Of a stretch of 64,000 nt of DNA, positions 31,961-42,806 are shown piece after piece (within the stretch, counting starts at the first letter, position 1; each line of letters begins with the position of its first letter). The stretch is from the NCBI RefSeq assembly GCF_029784165.1, contig NC_073696.1, positions 22,079,530 through 22,143,529 of the forward strand. Reading direction: 5' to 3'. The position numbers and the translations under genes were made by a program. A model generated the notes under the pieces. It had not been told where the DNA came from, ran no database searches, and was given only the letters and a program-made list of their open reading frames with translations. Source of the stretch: Wyeomyia smithii. Taxonomy: Eukaryota; Arthropoda; Insecta; Diptera; Culicidae.

Positions 31961-32263
31961 ATTTTCTAGAAACCATCCCTTGGCAACTTTTCTCTTACCT
32001 TACCTGACCAAACAGTCTCAAGCCGTGTCGTGACCTTTGCTGTACGTAGGAGTCGTTTCCATTCCACTCGGTCCATGGTTGCAGTTTGCCTGCTCTGCAG
32101 TCTGCATAGGGTCCGCAGGTCGTCTTCCACCTGATCGATCCACCTTGCCCGCTGTGCACCTCGCCTTCTCGTTCCTGACGGATTGGTTTCAAGAACCATC
32201 TTTACCGGGCTGTCGTCCTTCATCCCTACAACATACCCAGCCCACCGCAACCTGCCTATCTTA

Positions 32264-32373
32264 AGCAGGTATTAGACGAAGCAAATATTTACTATTTTTG
32301 GTACGATTTTTATTTGCACAAAATAAAATCTGTATTGAAAAATAGCAAATATTTGGTTCGTCTAATACCTGCT
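32264..32373. mobile_element. 110-bp palindromic MITE, TTA target (PIF/Harbinger-like)
   Basis: AGCAGGTATTAGACGAAGC at the left is mirrored by TTCGTCTAATACCTGCT at the right, with 35-nt arms (32265-32299, 32338-32372) holding two mismatches. TTA flanks both ends (32261-32263, 32374-32376). Removing the element and one TTA restores the RTE C-terminal frame, which proves the insertion. The size and 3-bp TTA target suit PIF/Harbinger MITEs. Confidence 0.82.
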
Positions 32374-32479
32374 TTAGCGGTGTGGACGATAGATGGCTCC
32401 CCAAGCAGCTCCTGCAGTTCGTGGTACATTCGCCTTCTCCACACTCCGTTTTCCATCTGCAGTCCTCCAAAGACGGTAC

Positions 32480-32685
32480 GCAACAACTTATTTTTGCTAG
32501 GATGAAAGTCAGCAGGATACTACAAAATTCAGCTTGAAGGAAGGGTATGTAGGGGAGAGCCTGAGAATAAACCCATGTTAAAGTCCTTTGACAAACAAAT
32601 GGCCTGAATCTACTAAGATTAGAACCCACGACCCCCCGCTTATCAAAGCGGACTCTGTAACCTTGCGGCTACGAAGCTCCCCGAT
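32480..32685 (-). mobile_element. tRNA-derived SINE of a second family
   Basis: On the minus strand GGAGCTTCGTAGCCGCAAGG begins a tRNA-like head, with CCGCTTTGATAAGCGG resembling an anticodon arm and GGTTCTAATC as a weakened B box. The body (GGACTTTAACATGGGTTTAT, TCTCCCCTAC) follows. It interrupts the RTE fragment. Its ends are approximate. A piece of its body recurs near 63690-63735. Confidence 0.6.
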
Positions 32686-34009
32686 TTGCTGCCATAATTC
32701 GCCGTTACCAGCAGAGAAATTCGGCGCATTTCCTGCCATGCAGCGCTGTTGAATTTCTCTGCTGGTATCGTTGTCGGCAGTTATCAGTGAGCCCAGATAC
32801 ACGAACTCATCGACCACCTCGATTTCGTCACCACCAACTTGAACTTGAGGTGGGAGGTTAGCACTATCTTCTCGTGAATCCCTTCCTTTCATGTACTTCG
32901 TCTTCGATGCATTGATGACCAGTCCAATCCGTTTGGCTTCAGCCTTTAATCCGATGAACGTATCCGCCATCTTTACAAAATTCCGATATCACAATTTCGG
33001 TATCGTCGGCGAAACCAAACAGTTGAACCGACTTTTGGAATATCGTGCCACTCGTGTTAACCGCCGCTTTACTAATGACACCTTCCAGGGCAATGTTGAA
33101 CAATAGGTACGAGAGACCATCACCTTGCCTTAGACCTCTTCGGGTTTCGGAAGCGTCTCGAGAGTGCCCCCGATACTCGAACTACACACATCACTCGATC
33201 CATCGTCGCTTTGACCAACCGCGTCAGTTTGTCCGGAAATCCGTAGTCGTGCATAATTTGCCATAGCTGGTCCCGATCGATTGTGTCGTACGCCGATTTA
33301 AAATCGATGAACAAATGACGTGTAGGCACGTTATATTCGCGGCATTTCTGCATAATCTGCCGAACCGCGAATATCTGATCCGTGGTGGCGCGGGTATCCA
33401 TGAATCCCGCCTGGTAGTACCCCACGAACTGCTTCGCAAATGGTGATAGGCGACGATAGAGTATTTGGGAAAGTACCTGGTGGGCGGCGTTCAGCAGAGT
33501 GATTGCCGATAGTTGCAGCACTCCAGCTTGTCACCCTTTTAGCCCCTCCACTCCTCCGGTACTCGTTTGTTTCTCCCAAACCTTGACAATGATGGCTCTA
33601 GCCTGTGCTTCTTCATCGTATTTCAATAGCTCGCTAGGAAGTTGGTCAACTCCAGTAGCTTTATTGTTTTTCAGCCGGCCAATCTCCTCCTCCACCTCCA
33701 GGAGATCGAAAGCTGGAATCCTGATGTCTTCTGCTCGTGCACCAAGATCAGTTGCCATACCGTCCTCGCGCTCTACTGCATCGCTGTTCAGATGCTCGTC
33801 GAAGTGTTGCTTCCACCTTTCGATCACCTCACACTCGTCGGTAAGGAGGTTGCCGTCCATGCTCCTGCACATGTGGTGATCACAGCAACGTCAAAAATTA
33901 CCGTGGCATTACTAGTTTATCTGCAGGTTCAAAACTTTTTTAATTAGTCGTAAGTGCAGCTATTCTACGTAGCACTAGACACTACATTTCCTCTGACCAG
34001 CAAGGTTTC

Positions 34010-35022
34010 ATGACTGGTCGCTCGGTGACTACGAATCTTCTGGACTTCACCTCTAGTTGTATTAATGAACTGAAATGTAAAGCACAGGTGGACGTAATAT
34101 ACACTGATCTGAAAGCTGCTTTCGACCGTATTAATCATCGAATACTGTTGGACAAAATCTTGCGAATGGGTGCTTCGCGACAGTTCGTAAAATGGCTAGG
34201 CTCATATTTGTGCGATAGAGTTATGCGAGTGAAACTGGGATCACAATTATCGCCTCCCTCCACCAATAAATCTTGCGAATGGGTGCTTCTCGACAGTTCG
34301 TAAAATGGCTAGGCTCATATTTGTGCGATAGAGTTATGCGAGTGAAACTGGGATCACAATTATCGCCTCCCTCCACCAATAAATCGGGTGTACCTCAAGG
34401 CAGCAATTTGGGACCATTGTTGTTTATTTTATTTTTCAATGACGCTGCTGCTGCACTTGGAGTTGGCTGTAGGCTGTTTTATGCTGGCGATCTTAAAATA
34501 TTTTTGACGATTCGTTTCATCGTCGAATACCTGCTTTAGCGGTGTGATGTTCGACGTCTACAGGATATGTTAAATTCGTTCGCGTATTGGTGTAAATTAA
34601 ATTGTTTGACAATCAGCATTGCTAAATGCGAAGTAATGACTTTTCATCGCATAAGATCGCCTATATTATTCAGCTACCAAATAGATGGTCAAAGACTGAA
34701 TAGAGTTGAATACGTAAAGGATCTTGGCGTGACTCTCGATCCCAAACTGACTTTTGATCGTCATCGCGCGATAGCTATTTCGAAAGCTACCCGTCAGCTA
34801 GTATTCGTTTCAAAAATCGGACCCGACTTTAAAGACCAGTACTGCCTAAAATCACTGTATTGTGCTCTTGTCCGTCCTGTCCTCGAAAACGCAAACTGGA
34901 ATCTACGTATAGAACGTGTGCAGCGAAGGTTCATACGTATGGCTCTTCGGGACCTGATTATCCTGTCGCATCCTGGAAAGCAGAACGATTTGCAGTTCCA
35001 TGTCCCAAGTTTCCAATTGTAG
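34010..35022 (+). mobile_element. Non-LTR reverse transcriptase fragment with internal duplication
   Basis: Plus-strand RT pieces: TGRSVTTNLLDF, VIYTDLKAAFDRINHRILLD and LVKW-like segments. After a 113-bp tandem duplication come GVPQGSNLGPLLFILFFND and FYAGD where an active enzyme has YADD. From 34567 the thumb region follows (LTISIAKCEVMTFHR, VKDLGVTLDPKLTFD, KSLYCALVRPVLE, RIERVQRRFIRMAL). It is truncated at both ends. Jockey/R1-like by motif; the clade is uncertain and it is not RTE. Confidence 0.82.
34155..34380 (+). repeat. 113-bp tandem duplication inside the RT fragment
   Basis: 34155-34267 and 34268-34380 are the same 113-bp unit with one visible substitution (CTTCGCGA versus CTTCTCGA). 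As 113 is not a multiple of three, the second unit shifts frame. The near identity shows the duplication is recent relative to the element's decay. Confidence 0.92.
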
Positions 35023-36770
35023 TCCTTATTTCATTGCCTAGGTCCATGCCTATTGTCCCGATCCGTATTATCTCTTCTAACATGTTGTTTTCCGGGGCGG
35101 CTCGTTGGGCCTTCCCCAACCCCCTGTCTTGCCGGGGGACCATCGTGTCAGCTCTGTTTGAAGTCCCATGCTGCCACCAGGTTGATCAGCCGCTCTTAAC
35201 ATGAAGATCAGACACTGTTTTGAGCCGCACCATCTTAGTGAACAGACGCTCGGGTTGGTGAAGCATTTCCTCTACCGCAGGAATATGGTTTATGCGCCAA
35301 TGATCGCGTCGCACCTTCTCACGTTGTTATTGTCGGATGACAACATTGCCCAGGCAACACCAAATAGTTGTATCCATGTTTCAACCGGCAGTCTAGTGTA
35401 ATCATACGACTCGTGGAGGTGTGAGATAGGAACTTGTGAGGGCCGAAGCTATGCTTGACGCTCCTTCCAGGCTGTCAACTCACCATATGATGCCCAACTT
35501 TTCTCTAACTCTTGTCATTACCAAACGGTGATAGTCTCAGAAGCAAAAACGTGAAAAGCGGACTCGGTTTCAGCGAGCATAAATTAAATATAATTTCCAA
35601 CTAGTATCATTATCACTCGAACTGCATACTTATTACTCAAATCGTTAAAGTTTTACCAAGAATTCTCGCGTAATTCTTCAAAGCGACCTATCTAACATTG
35701 AGAGACTCTCTTTGTTTACTTTCTCTTTATTCAATAATTATGTTTTTTTTTTCATATTACATAACACTCAATGCATAGTAAGTAAGACAGTATTACTATC
35801 TCTCGATCAAGGGGAAGAAAGCTTAGAGAATATATATAATGACGACGTAATTAACGAAACAGAGTGAGAGATGAGAGAATCTGTCATTGTTACTTAGGTC
35901 CCTTTGAAAAATTACGCGAGAAGTGTTTTTTTTTCTGGCAGAAGCTTCAAACTCCAAAAACCCCTCTCATGTGCACGGCTATGGTGCCCAGCATATGACT
36001 GATAATGTTATAGCCAATCCCACACAATGGATGGTGCTGGGTTTATTCGCTTGTTGCTACAGAAGCTGTCAGGGGCTGGATAGCAGCAGCAGCAGCCTCA
36101 TGTAACCTCCAGCCTTCGAAGCAAAATCTCACGTAGCTGTCGAATGGCATGCCTGAAATGGGCCCTGAAGCAACTTCTCTCAGCAGCCCCGTTTCCAACA
36201 ATAAAGCCTAATTTCTTAAATGTTTTTTTTTTTCTTTGCAACACTGCACCGCACACACATGCTGCCACCAGTAGCTAATACTATCATATTTGCTTTTGCA
36301 TAATAATTTTTCGTCTGTTTGGCTGTTGGTTACCTCGATTTTCGTAACAATCGCGTTTTCGAATCGCGTGCATGAGCACCTCCTCCCCTGCTCCTGCTGC
36401 AGCCGTACACCGCCTCGTTGCGTGAACCGCGCGCTCGATGCACTCGACGATGAAAATCCAAATCATGACAGGTTTGTGATGCTCGCTCGCTCCCTCGCTC
36501 GGTCGGACGCTCGGTATCGGTATTCACGATCTGCGCGCGACCCCGCCAGCACTTAGCCACTGCCAACGGCATATGAAATTGAAAGAAAAAAAAAGTCCTC
36601 CAATTACGTTATAGTGAGCTTAATAATCTGTTTATTTTCTCAACTGTTGATTGAAGCTAGTAGCTTCATTCAATTTTCTCTAATAAAAGTGCAATTCTAC
36701 TGATGACCAGAAAAAAAACACACATCCCTAACTGATATTAATACCTCTCTCACCTTTTTCTCTACTTGCA
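35023..36770. other. No gene recognised
   Basis: 35023-35400 has the GC content of the preceding LINE and may be its unrecognised 3' part. The rest is AT-rich. A GCTC-rich run (36480-36515) and a small GC-rich patch (36360-36550) resemble promoter-proximal DNA, but no clear Inr or exon is seen. Confidence 0.35.
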
Positions 36771-36771
36771 G

Positions 36772-37651
36772 ATCGTCGAGTATCCTGTTCGCGCACTGAA
36801 AAGTTAAATTTGTCCTCTCAATCACGCTGTCCGAAATTCAGTTCTAGAGCAGCTGTGGCCCACTTAGGCGTCCATATAGCAGTAATCGCGTTCCGATTTC
36901 AATTGATAAATTCGAGCTGGGTGTAAAGACCAGCGGAAGGAAAATTTGAAGGAAAAATCAATTTTGTGAAATTATCCTTAGCGAAAGCAAACGCGCGCGC
37001 GTTCACCGAATCGCGAGAAAAAAGGCAAATAAGCGCGAAAATAATCGCGACCATCGAAACAAAAAAAGAGTGTGTAGAAAATAGAAAATCAAGCATAATA
37101 AAATCAGTGCAAGTGCTTAGTGAGGTGTGGTTTGAACTTTCTCCTCGCAAATCGCTGTGAAATAAAAAAAAAAAACCCGACCGCAATACGAGTCGGGAGA
37201 GGAAGTGGAGAAGAAGAAGAAGAAAATCAAAATCAAAATTGTTTCACTCTTACTGGCGGACAATTATCCTATCAGCCGCGTCTGTTTTGCTGTTTGTGTT
37301 CCGATTGTGCGCGCGTTCGCACCCGTAGGAGAGCATCTGTATATCTTGACTCGGCGGAAGCGCACCGCTAAGTGAGACCGCGTGTGCTGTGCTGTGTGCG
37401 CTGGAAAAATAAAAGTAGCCCACAAACCGCAGCCGGTTTAATGAGTTTCAACCGGAAAATACGGCAGAACCAACATCAGCAGCACTAGGAGCCCGACCGT
37501 CGTCAGTTGATCGTTGGTATCAGCTTGCGGTTGTTGTGGTTCGGTGATTGAATCTCGCACCCACCCGAGCAGACGTGACTCCTGAGACCCCTGGGGAAGA
37601 CACAGCAACGGCACAGTACAGCGTATCGCTCCGCACCCAACTTCTTTCGAG
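36772..37651 (+). other. Candidate untranslated 5' exon
   Basis: The right edge is a consensus donor GAG|GTGAGT (intron from 37652). The left edge may be the acceptor after CTCTCACCTTTTTCTCTACTTGCAG, with AG at 36770-36771. Alternatively the exon starts at an internal site: TCAGTT at 37503-37508 (A+1 at 37505) has TGTTGT at +28, five of six DPE matches. The sequence is GC- and CA-richer than its surroundings, with many stops in all frames and no conserved ORF, as in insect 5' UTRs. The downstream coding exon is not visible. Confidence 0.4.
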
Positions 37652-38250
37652 GTGAGTGTTCCGCTGGTCAGGTAATGCTTTACACATTTCAGAACAGGGA
37701 ATTGTTGATGATGGATTTATTTAATGCAAAATATGTCCAATTGCATGTAAATTTCTTTACTTTCTCCGCATAATTCGAGCTCAACCGCAAGTGATTGTAT
37801 CTGCGATCGGATATCGTTTGATAATAATAAAAATTGCAAACCATAAATGTTAAGAGTTACTTCTGATACCAAAGGATAGGAAACGCAATTTTATTACCTT
37901 GAATTGCTTTCTCAGGTTTAAATAAAAAAAAATAAAAATATACTTCTTTTATTTGCTGATCTGCTTCTGATTTCTTCGTTTGTAAATCGAAAATTTATTT
38001 TGGACTCCTGCTTCGGGAATCCGAAGTCACTTAATCATGGCAATCGTCGTAGTGGAACTAAGGATCGATGTGGCTCTTATGGAATACGAAGAATTCATTC
38101 TCCTGGATGAAAACGTACGTGAAGATGGAGCAAAATCTTGCTTCTTCAAACAGAGGCGACGCGTGACCAAGTGGGCTACCTGTTCAATCAACATTTGCAA
38201 CACTGAAACAACAGTATGTGATAACAGTTTCGAAAACTTTTATCTCTCTA
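37652..38250. other. No gene seen (probable intron)
   Basis: Intron-like AT-rich DNA after the donor. An 84-codon ORF at 38037-38291 has no recognisable domain and lacks support. Confidence 0.35.
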
Positions 38251-38253
38251 CAT

Positions 38254-38469
38254 TTATCTATATGGCAAAGAAGTTCTACGGTCTATTATGACCGCGAGTT
38301 TTCCGATAATTTTCTCGTAGAATAATGATATCTGCATCATTTCATAGTGGAAATCTTTATCCACATTTATCACATCATGATTCTCAATGATCGGTTTTAG
38401 TCGTAAATAACTCTTGATCCGTCGAAGAACTAGAAAAGTTCGCTCGACGGATGGCGTTGTGATATGCAA
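38254..38469 (-). pseudogene. hAT transposase C-terminal (dimerisation) remnant
   Basis: The minus-strand reading ITTPSVERTFLVLRRIKSYLR resembles the hAT C-terminal dimerisation motif (T-x-S-x-ER-x-FS-x-LRRIK-x-LR) shared with ZMYM1-like hAT proteins. About 45 further residues follow before the stop. No catalytic domain, TIRs or TSD are recognisable nearby, so it is a fossil fragment. Confidence 0.5.
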
Positions 38470-39630
38470 TGTCAGTATCGTTCAGGTTTTGTCCAACGAC
38501 AATTAAAATTATGTTTATGATCTTTTTGCCTCTAAACTTTTCGCATGAGTAAAAAACCTATCTTTGTTTATCAAATCTTAGTTCAATGCTAAAGCGTTTC
38601 CTTTGACGATGTTAAAATTTTAAACTAAAAAGAAAGCAGCGCGTAAGAACACAAACGTATACTATGCAGACTATGCGAGGTTCAAGTTTTCGAATGAACA
38701 AAATGGGTGTAGAGGTTTGAATGAAACTATACATCGACGGAAGAATTCCACCTCATTGACAGAAATAATGAATGAATTTGCTCGTTTTTCATTTGCACTA
38801 CGAAAGCTCTGAAGATGGATCTGCGAACTCTCGCGGCCACGTGGTCTCTCGAATTTCATTGACGTCGAGAGAAGAAACAGCAAGGCACAACGAAACAGAT
38901 TACCAGACACTAAAGAGAGGTGGTGTGTAATGAATGTTTTCTCTCGCTGACATCGGTTTTGTTCAGCAGAAAGTTTGAACCAAAAATGTCATTTTTACGC
39001 GATGCGTCGCATTAGTAGTGGTGAGCATAAATGACTGCGTCTACCCTGCCGCACTTGAAGGTGCAGAGAAGTTTTGAACGACGGTTAGTTCATGGGAATG
39101 GTCTGAACAAACGGTAGTCATTATTGCGTGTGGCCGTGTGGGTTGCGTTGCGTGTGAGTTGTATGGCGTAGTCTGAAGTGTAGCCCATCAGGTTACATTC
39201 TTCACGGTGCATGAATTTCCACTATGTAGAAAATAAAATAAGGATGTTCGGGATAACATTGAAATTACAAATAAATTACCTTCGATGATTTTTCATCCAC
39301 TCTACAAATGTGAAAAAATCACTTTTTTTCTGAGATTGTCTACCTGTCCTATGAACAGGTTGAACAGGTGAACGAGACGCCTCTGTCTTCAAATTTGTTT
39401 CAGCCGATCAATTTGAGTGAAAGACTAGGATCTGATAAGCCAAAGGTTCGTGTTCCGCGAAGCATTTGCAAGTACTCCGCGGTGTTTTCGATTAAGAGCA
39501 GTTCCTCAAAAAATGTACCATTTTTGATTTGGCTGAAACTTTGCATAGACGTTTCTGTAAACAAAAGTTGCTATTTTTTGCTATTGGTTATTTGGGTTTT
39601 GGCTCATTTTTGAGAAGCTAATAAAAAATG
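38470..39630. other. No gene seen
   Basis: AT-rich spacer. GGCGTAGTCTGAAGTGTAG near 39165-39183 resembles the TIR of the MITE at 23.6 kb, possibly a decayed end of that family. No coding exon. Confidence 0.35.
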
Positions 39631-39637
39631 CTATATT

Positions 39638-40205
39638 GAAAAGGTATTGATAATTACGAATATTTTTAGGGCCGAAACGGTTTGTTTAAACAGTGTACCG
39701 CCCTCGACAAAGTTGTAGATAGTTGTTTCGTCTTCCCGAAAAAATATACACTCCAAAAAATTATTATTTTTTGAGTTTAAAGCTAAATTAAAAATTAATT
39801 ACATATAAAATCTCATTTTTCAGAAACCCGATTTTTTTTTATAAAACTACAAAAGATTACCTAAAAAAGAAACCGGCCCGATCATAAAGAAATCAGGGAA
39901 AAAAGTTATAATTTAAAAAAAAATAATTTAAAAAATTAAAAAAAAAATATTTTTTTCAGAAAATTATTCCTTTTTTCCTGATTTCTCCATGATCGGACCG
40001 GTTTCTTTGTAGCCTTTTGTAATTTTCATAGAAAAATAAATTTAAAAAAAAATTGCTTTTTTAGATAATTAATTTTTAATTTTTATAATTTTTTCAGAGT
40101 GTGTATTTTTTTCGAAAAAACAAATTAGCCATCTACAACTTTTTCGAAGACGAGCAAACAAATCGTTTTGACACTAAAAATATTTGTAATCATCAATACC
40201 TTCTC
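39638..40205. repeat. Foldback element, about 280-bp arms, very AT-rich
   Basis: The outer ends AAGGTATTGATAATTACGAA and its imperfect mirror TTTGTAATCATCAATACCTT enclose matching inner blocks. These are GACAAAGTTGTAGAT versus ATCTACAACTTTTTCGA, and AAACCGGCCCGATCAT versus ATGATCGGACCGGTTT. The arms nearly meet at 39.95 kb. Related arms occur twice in 56.1-57.0 kb. No coding capacity. Confidence 0.75.
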
Positions 40206-40209
40206 AAAA

Positions 40210-41036
40210 AAGCACGGCTTGCCCATTTGCCTCAATTTCTCTCCTGTTTCTGTCGACAGCTCTTTTCGCTTCGTCGTTCAGCCTCGAAACGTAGTTTCCA
40301 ACGCATGGCCATCAGTGTCTCATTGGTTCCTTTGGTAAGAATTGGTATAGACCGGTTCTAGGAATCCTGGAGAAACACGTTCACGTTCCTTGCTACGCTG
40401 CGTATAGAAACTTTTTGCTTTGTGTTGTGTTTCAGCCGCTCGCAGAAAAAAAATACACTTGCTGCTCACTTCACAGTTGGGCGAAACAAACGTGATGAAT
40501 TACTCTAGTGAGAAGCACAACGCGGTGATCGCTGCTGAGATAAATTCGATAGCATTTGAAGAGCAAACATGCTTGACGGGTAGCTGGATTTTTTTTTATT
40601 CTGTTGGTAGATACAAAGATAACCACGCAATCTACTTTCCTACCTAGATGCTCCTCTAATTTAATATATGCTTAGTATATATACACAGTAAAAACACTGC
40701 AGTGAGCTCTGTTGTGTCGTTGTTGAACGTAATGTATTTTCGTGTGAGAAAGACCACACCAGTTTATTTTCTCTCTAGAGAGATATTTCAGATTCCACCG
40801 AGGAGGTTTTTTTTGCAAGCTGATGCGATTTGCGGCTCTCTTCAAGCAAGTGCGTCGCTTTGCCCACCAGTCTAAGAGCAGTTGATTTCGCATTGTAAGA
40901 TATTCTCATACACGCTAGTGATTTTCTCAGGAGAAATAACAGGCCCAGGCTACGGCGATATCCATCAACCTCAAGCAATTCCCAACAGTAGTAGTATGGA
41001 GGCTGTGTCTACAAACAATTAGCGAAAGAACTATTC
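40210..41036. other. No gene seen
   Basis: Mixed composition. Short ORFs at 40420-40647 (plus) and 40672-40978 (minus) lack domains and do not continue through any splice-supported neighbour that I can identify. Confidence 0.35.
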
Positions 41037-41395
41037 CTATCCAACATGTGCGTTTGCGTCCCCGATGACGATATTAATATCATGGTTTGGGCACTCTACG
41101 CCTGCTTTGTCGAGGACGTCACTGTAGCGGATATAGGATTTGAAAGTCATTCCAGCGATAGAATCTACCGCTCGGAACTCACGTTCACCCGTCTTCGGCG
41201 ATCGCACTTTTGCACGCACTATGACATCCATCTTAACAATTTACAGTAGTCTGGCCAAGATGCCCACGCATGCCAGCTCGAGTATAGTTCTGATGTTCCA
41301 GAAACCGACAGTTATTGTCCCTTTTGGTTGCCTTGCCGTTGCCTGCCTTACTATGATTGCGACAGAGTCGTCTTGGATATAACCTTCGAGACACC
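41037..41395 (-). mobile_element. RTE-type endonuclease fragment
   Basis: The minus strand reads GTITVGFWNIRTILELACVG at about 41320-41260, the start of an RTE endonuclease. It then reads VECPNHDINIVIGDANAHVG ending at 41037, the GDxNA catalytic block. Material between is shifted and partly deleted. It is too short to be active and is unconnected to the RT fragments elsewhere in the window. Confidence 0.75.
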
Positions 41396-41635
41396 GCGTT
41401 CCATAGCTCAGCCGTTCACCAAACGCAATTATGTGCCGCTCAATATTGGAAGATTATTACGGAAACTCTTCTCAGTTAGTATACGGTAAAGATTCACATC
41501 GGAGTTGGGACCCGATATTCACCCGTATCCCAGTCAGTATAGGGATGTTTTCGTTAGAAGTAACAGGTATCAGAGGGGCCTTGATTAACCCTACACTCAA
41601 AATTTGCAAACCAACCTGCATTTTTTAATTAATTT

Positions 41636-41702
41636 AAAGCCTTGGTGCTACATTCCGGCTTGTTAGGTCAGCATCGTACCTTGAGACCATCTGGGAGACT
41701 AT
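41636..41702 (-). mobile_element. Feilai-type SINE, internally deleted
   Basis: On the minus strand, the head (CCCAGATGGTCTCAAGGTAC, CTGACCTAACAAGCC) joins directly to the tail (GGAATGTAGCACCAAGGC). The B box and central body are missing. Confidence 0.7.
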
Positions 41703-42485
41703 TGAATCAATTCATTCATTGATATTTTGGATGGAAATAGTACTTCGTCGAGCGAAGGACCTTAGCATCTCTTTGATATTGGCATCTACAGACCAAAGCC
41801 CAGATTTTCGTGGCTATGATTTCAAAATGTACAAACAGGAGTGCCTTGAAAAACATATTATCCCGTATAATAAGCCCACGATTTTTCTCTCTATTTTCGA
41901 AATGCAATAAATGTCATTTTTTGAGCACTAAACATTTTTTTTTTTTCAAAATAAATCCGTTGGTGTGGCTACTCAAAAGCCGGCTATTTCCGTTTTTTTT
42001 CAATTAGATTTCCTAAATGTCGCCGATTTTTCCAATCATATTTTCTAAGTTTCCCCCGTGTTTTATTTTACATAGAAAAAGAGAAAAACATAAATTTTCT
42101 CATGTTTATTTATATTCTTATCAGCCTGTAACCGCCTCTAGCTGTCCGTCGACTTAATGTAGTTCTTTTATAGACTCCTACACATTTTTTGCAATTATAT
42201 TTTATCTTCAAACAGTTGACAATCTGAAGGCACTTTTTTGCTTCCTTTTGCTCAAAGTGGTCAAAATTTCACTTTTTTGCCCGATAGAAACAAAGACATG
42301 TAATTGTCAGAAACTAAAAGCTTTTCGATTCCACATTCATTAGAAATGCATAAACCTCGACAACTGTTGTTATTTCAACACCTTTTTTTTGAAAACTTTG
42401 GTATCCTGGGACTTGAAATTTGAACTACCTACCTACTACCTGCCTATCCTTAGCTGTAGTCCATGCATCAATTGAATTTTCGCAG
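41703..42485. other. No gene seen
   Basis: AT-rich spacer with homopolymer runs. The last 15 bases (ATTGAATTTTCGCAG) form a plausible splice acceptor for the coding-like segment that follows. Confidence 0.35.
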
Positions 42486-42487
42486 CG

Positions 42488-42806
42488 AAACAAGCGAAGA
42501 ATAACACTGAAACATCGAGCATAAAGAATGTCATTGACTCTGCCTACAAATATCTATCGAACAACGATCTGGCTGGATTGATAAAGCTGGAGAACAACTC
42601 AAAGCAAATAAATAAGCTAGGATTTGAGCTTCGAGAGGTCTGGCAAGAGGAGGAGGACGTTGCTGGCAACAAGGAAGTAACTGCGAGATCACTGATCTGT
42701 TGACTTGATGATCAGCAATGTCCCATACATGCTGAATGAAAACTTGTCCACAAGTGGTCATAGTGCAATGTTCTTTGTTACACCGACTTCTCAGTACCTC
42801 TGGTAA
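42488..42806 (+). pseudogene. Unidentified coding-like segment with one frame break
   Basis: After the acceptor-like TTTTCGCAG (AG at 42484-42485) a plus-strand frame reads about 69 codons of well-composed protein (IDSAYKYLSNNDLAGLIKL, NKLGFELREVWQEEED, GNKEVTARSLI) to a TGA near 42700. A second plus-strand frame, entered about there, continues with MISNVPYMLNENLSTSG and SAMFFVTPTSQYLW to TAA at 42804-42806. The two parts look like one coding sequence separated by a small indel. I do not recognise the family. It may be a decayed exon, a retrocopy fragment, or part of a transposon gene. No poly-A or TSD is evident. Confidence 0.45.

Larger units (their letters stand above)
31966..33880 (-). 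mobile_element. RTE-type LINE fragment, degraded, with nested insertions
   Basis: Minus-strand pieces appear in order. The RT front half is at 33872-33531 (LEVEEEIGRLKNNKATGVDQLPSELLK). Then, at 33521-33120, come AGFMDTRATTDQIF and HLFIDFKSAYDTIDRDQLW. GFADD is coded near 33005-33019. At 32970-32720 lie INASKTKYMKGR and VVDEFVYLGSLITADND. The C-terminal end is at 32250-31966 (RWAGYVVGMKDDSPVKMVLE, RRRGAQRARWIDQVEDDLR). Frames shift several times. A SINE and a small MITE interrupt it. The endonuclease part is missing here. An RTE endonuclease fragment at 41 kb is separate. Confidence 0.85.

Noticed and set aside
32620..32690. Possible functional tRNA gene (tRNA-like fold on the minus strand)
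   Set aside because: The B box is imperfect, acceptor-stem pairing is poor and the sequence continues into a SINE body, which recurs near 63.7 kb. It is a SINE head, not a tRNA gene.
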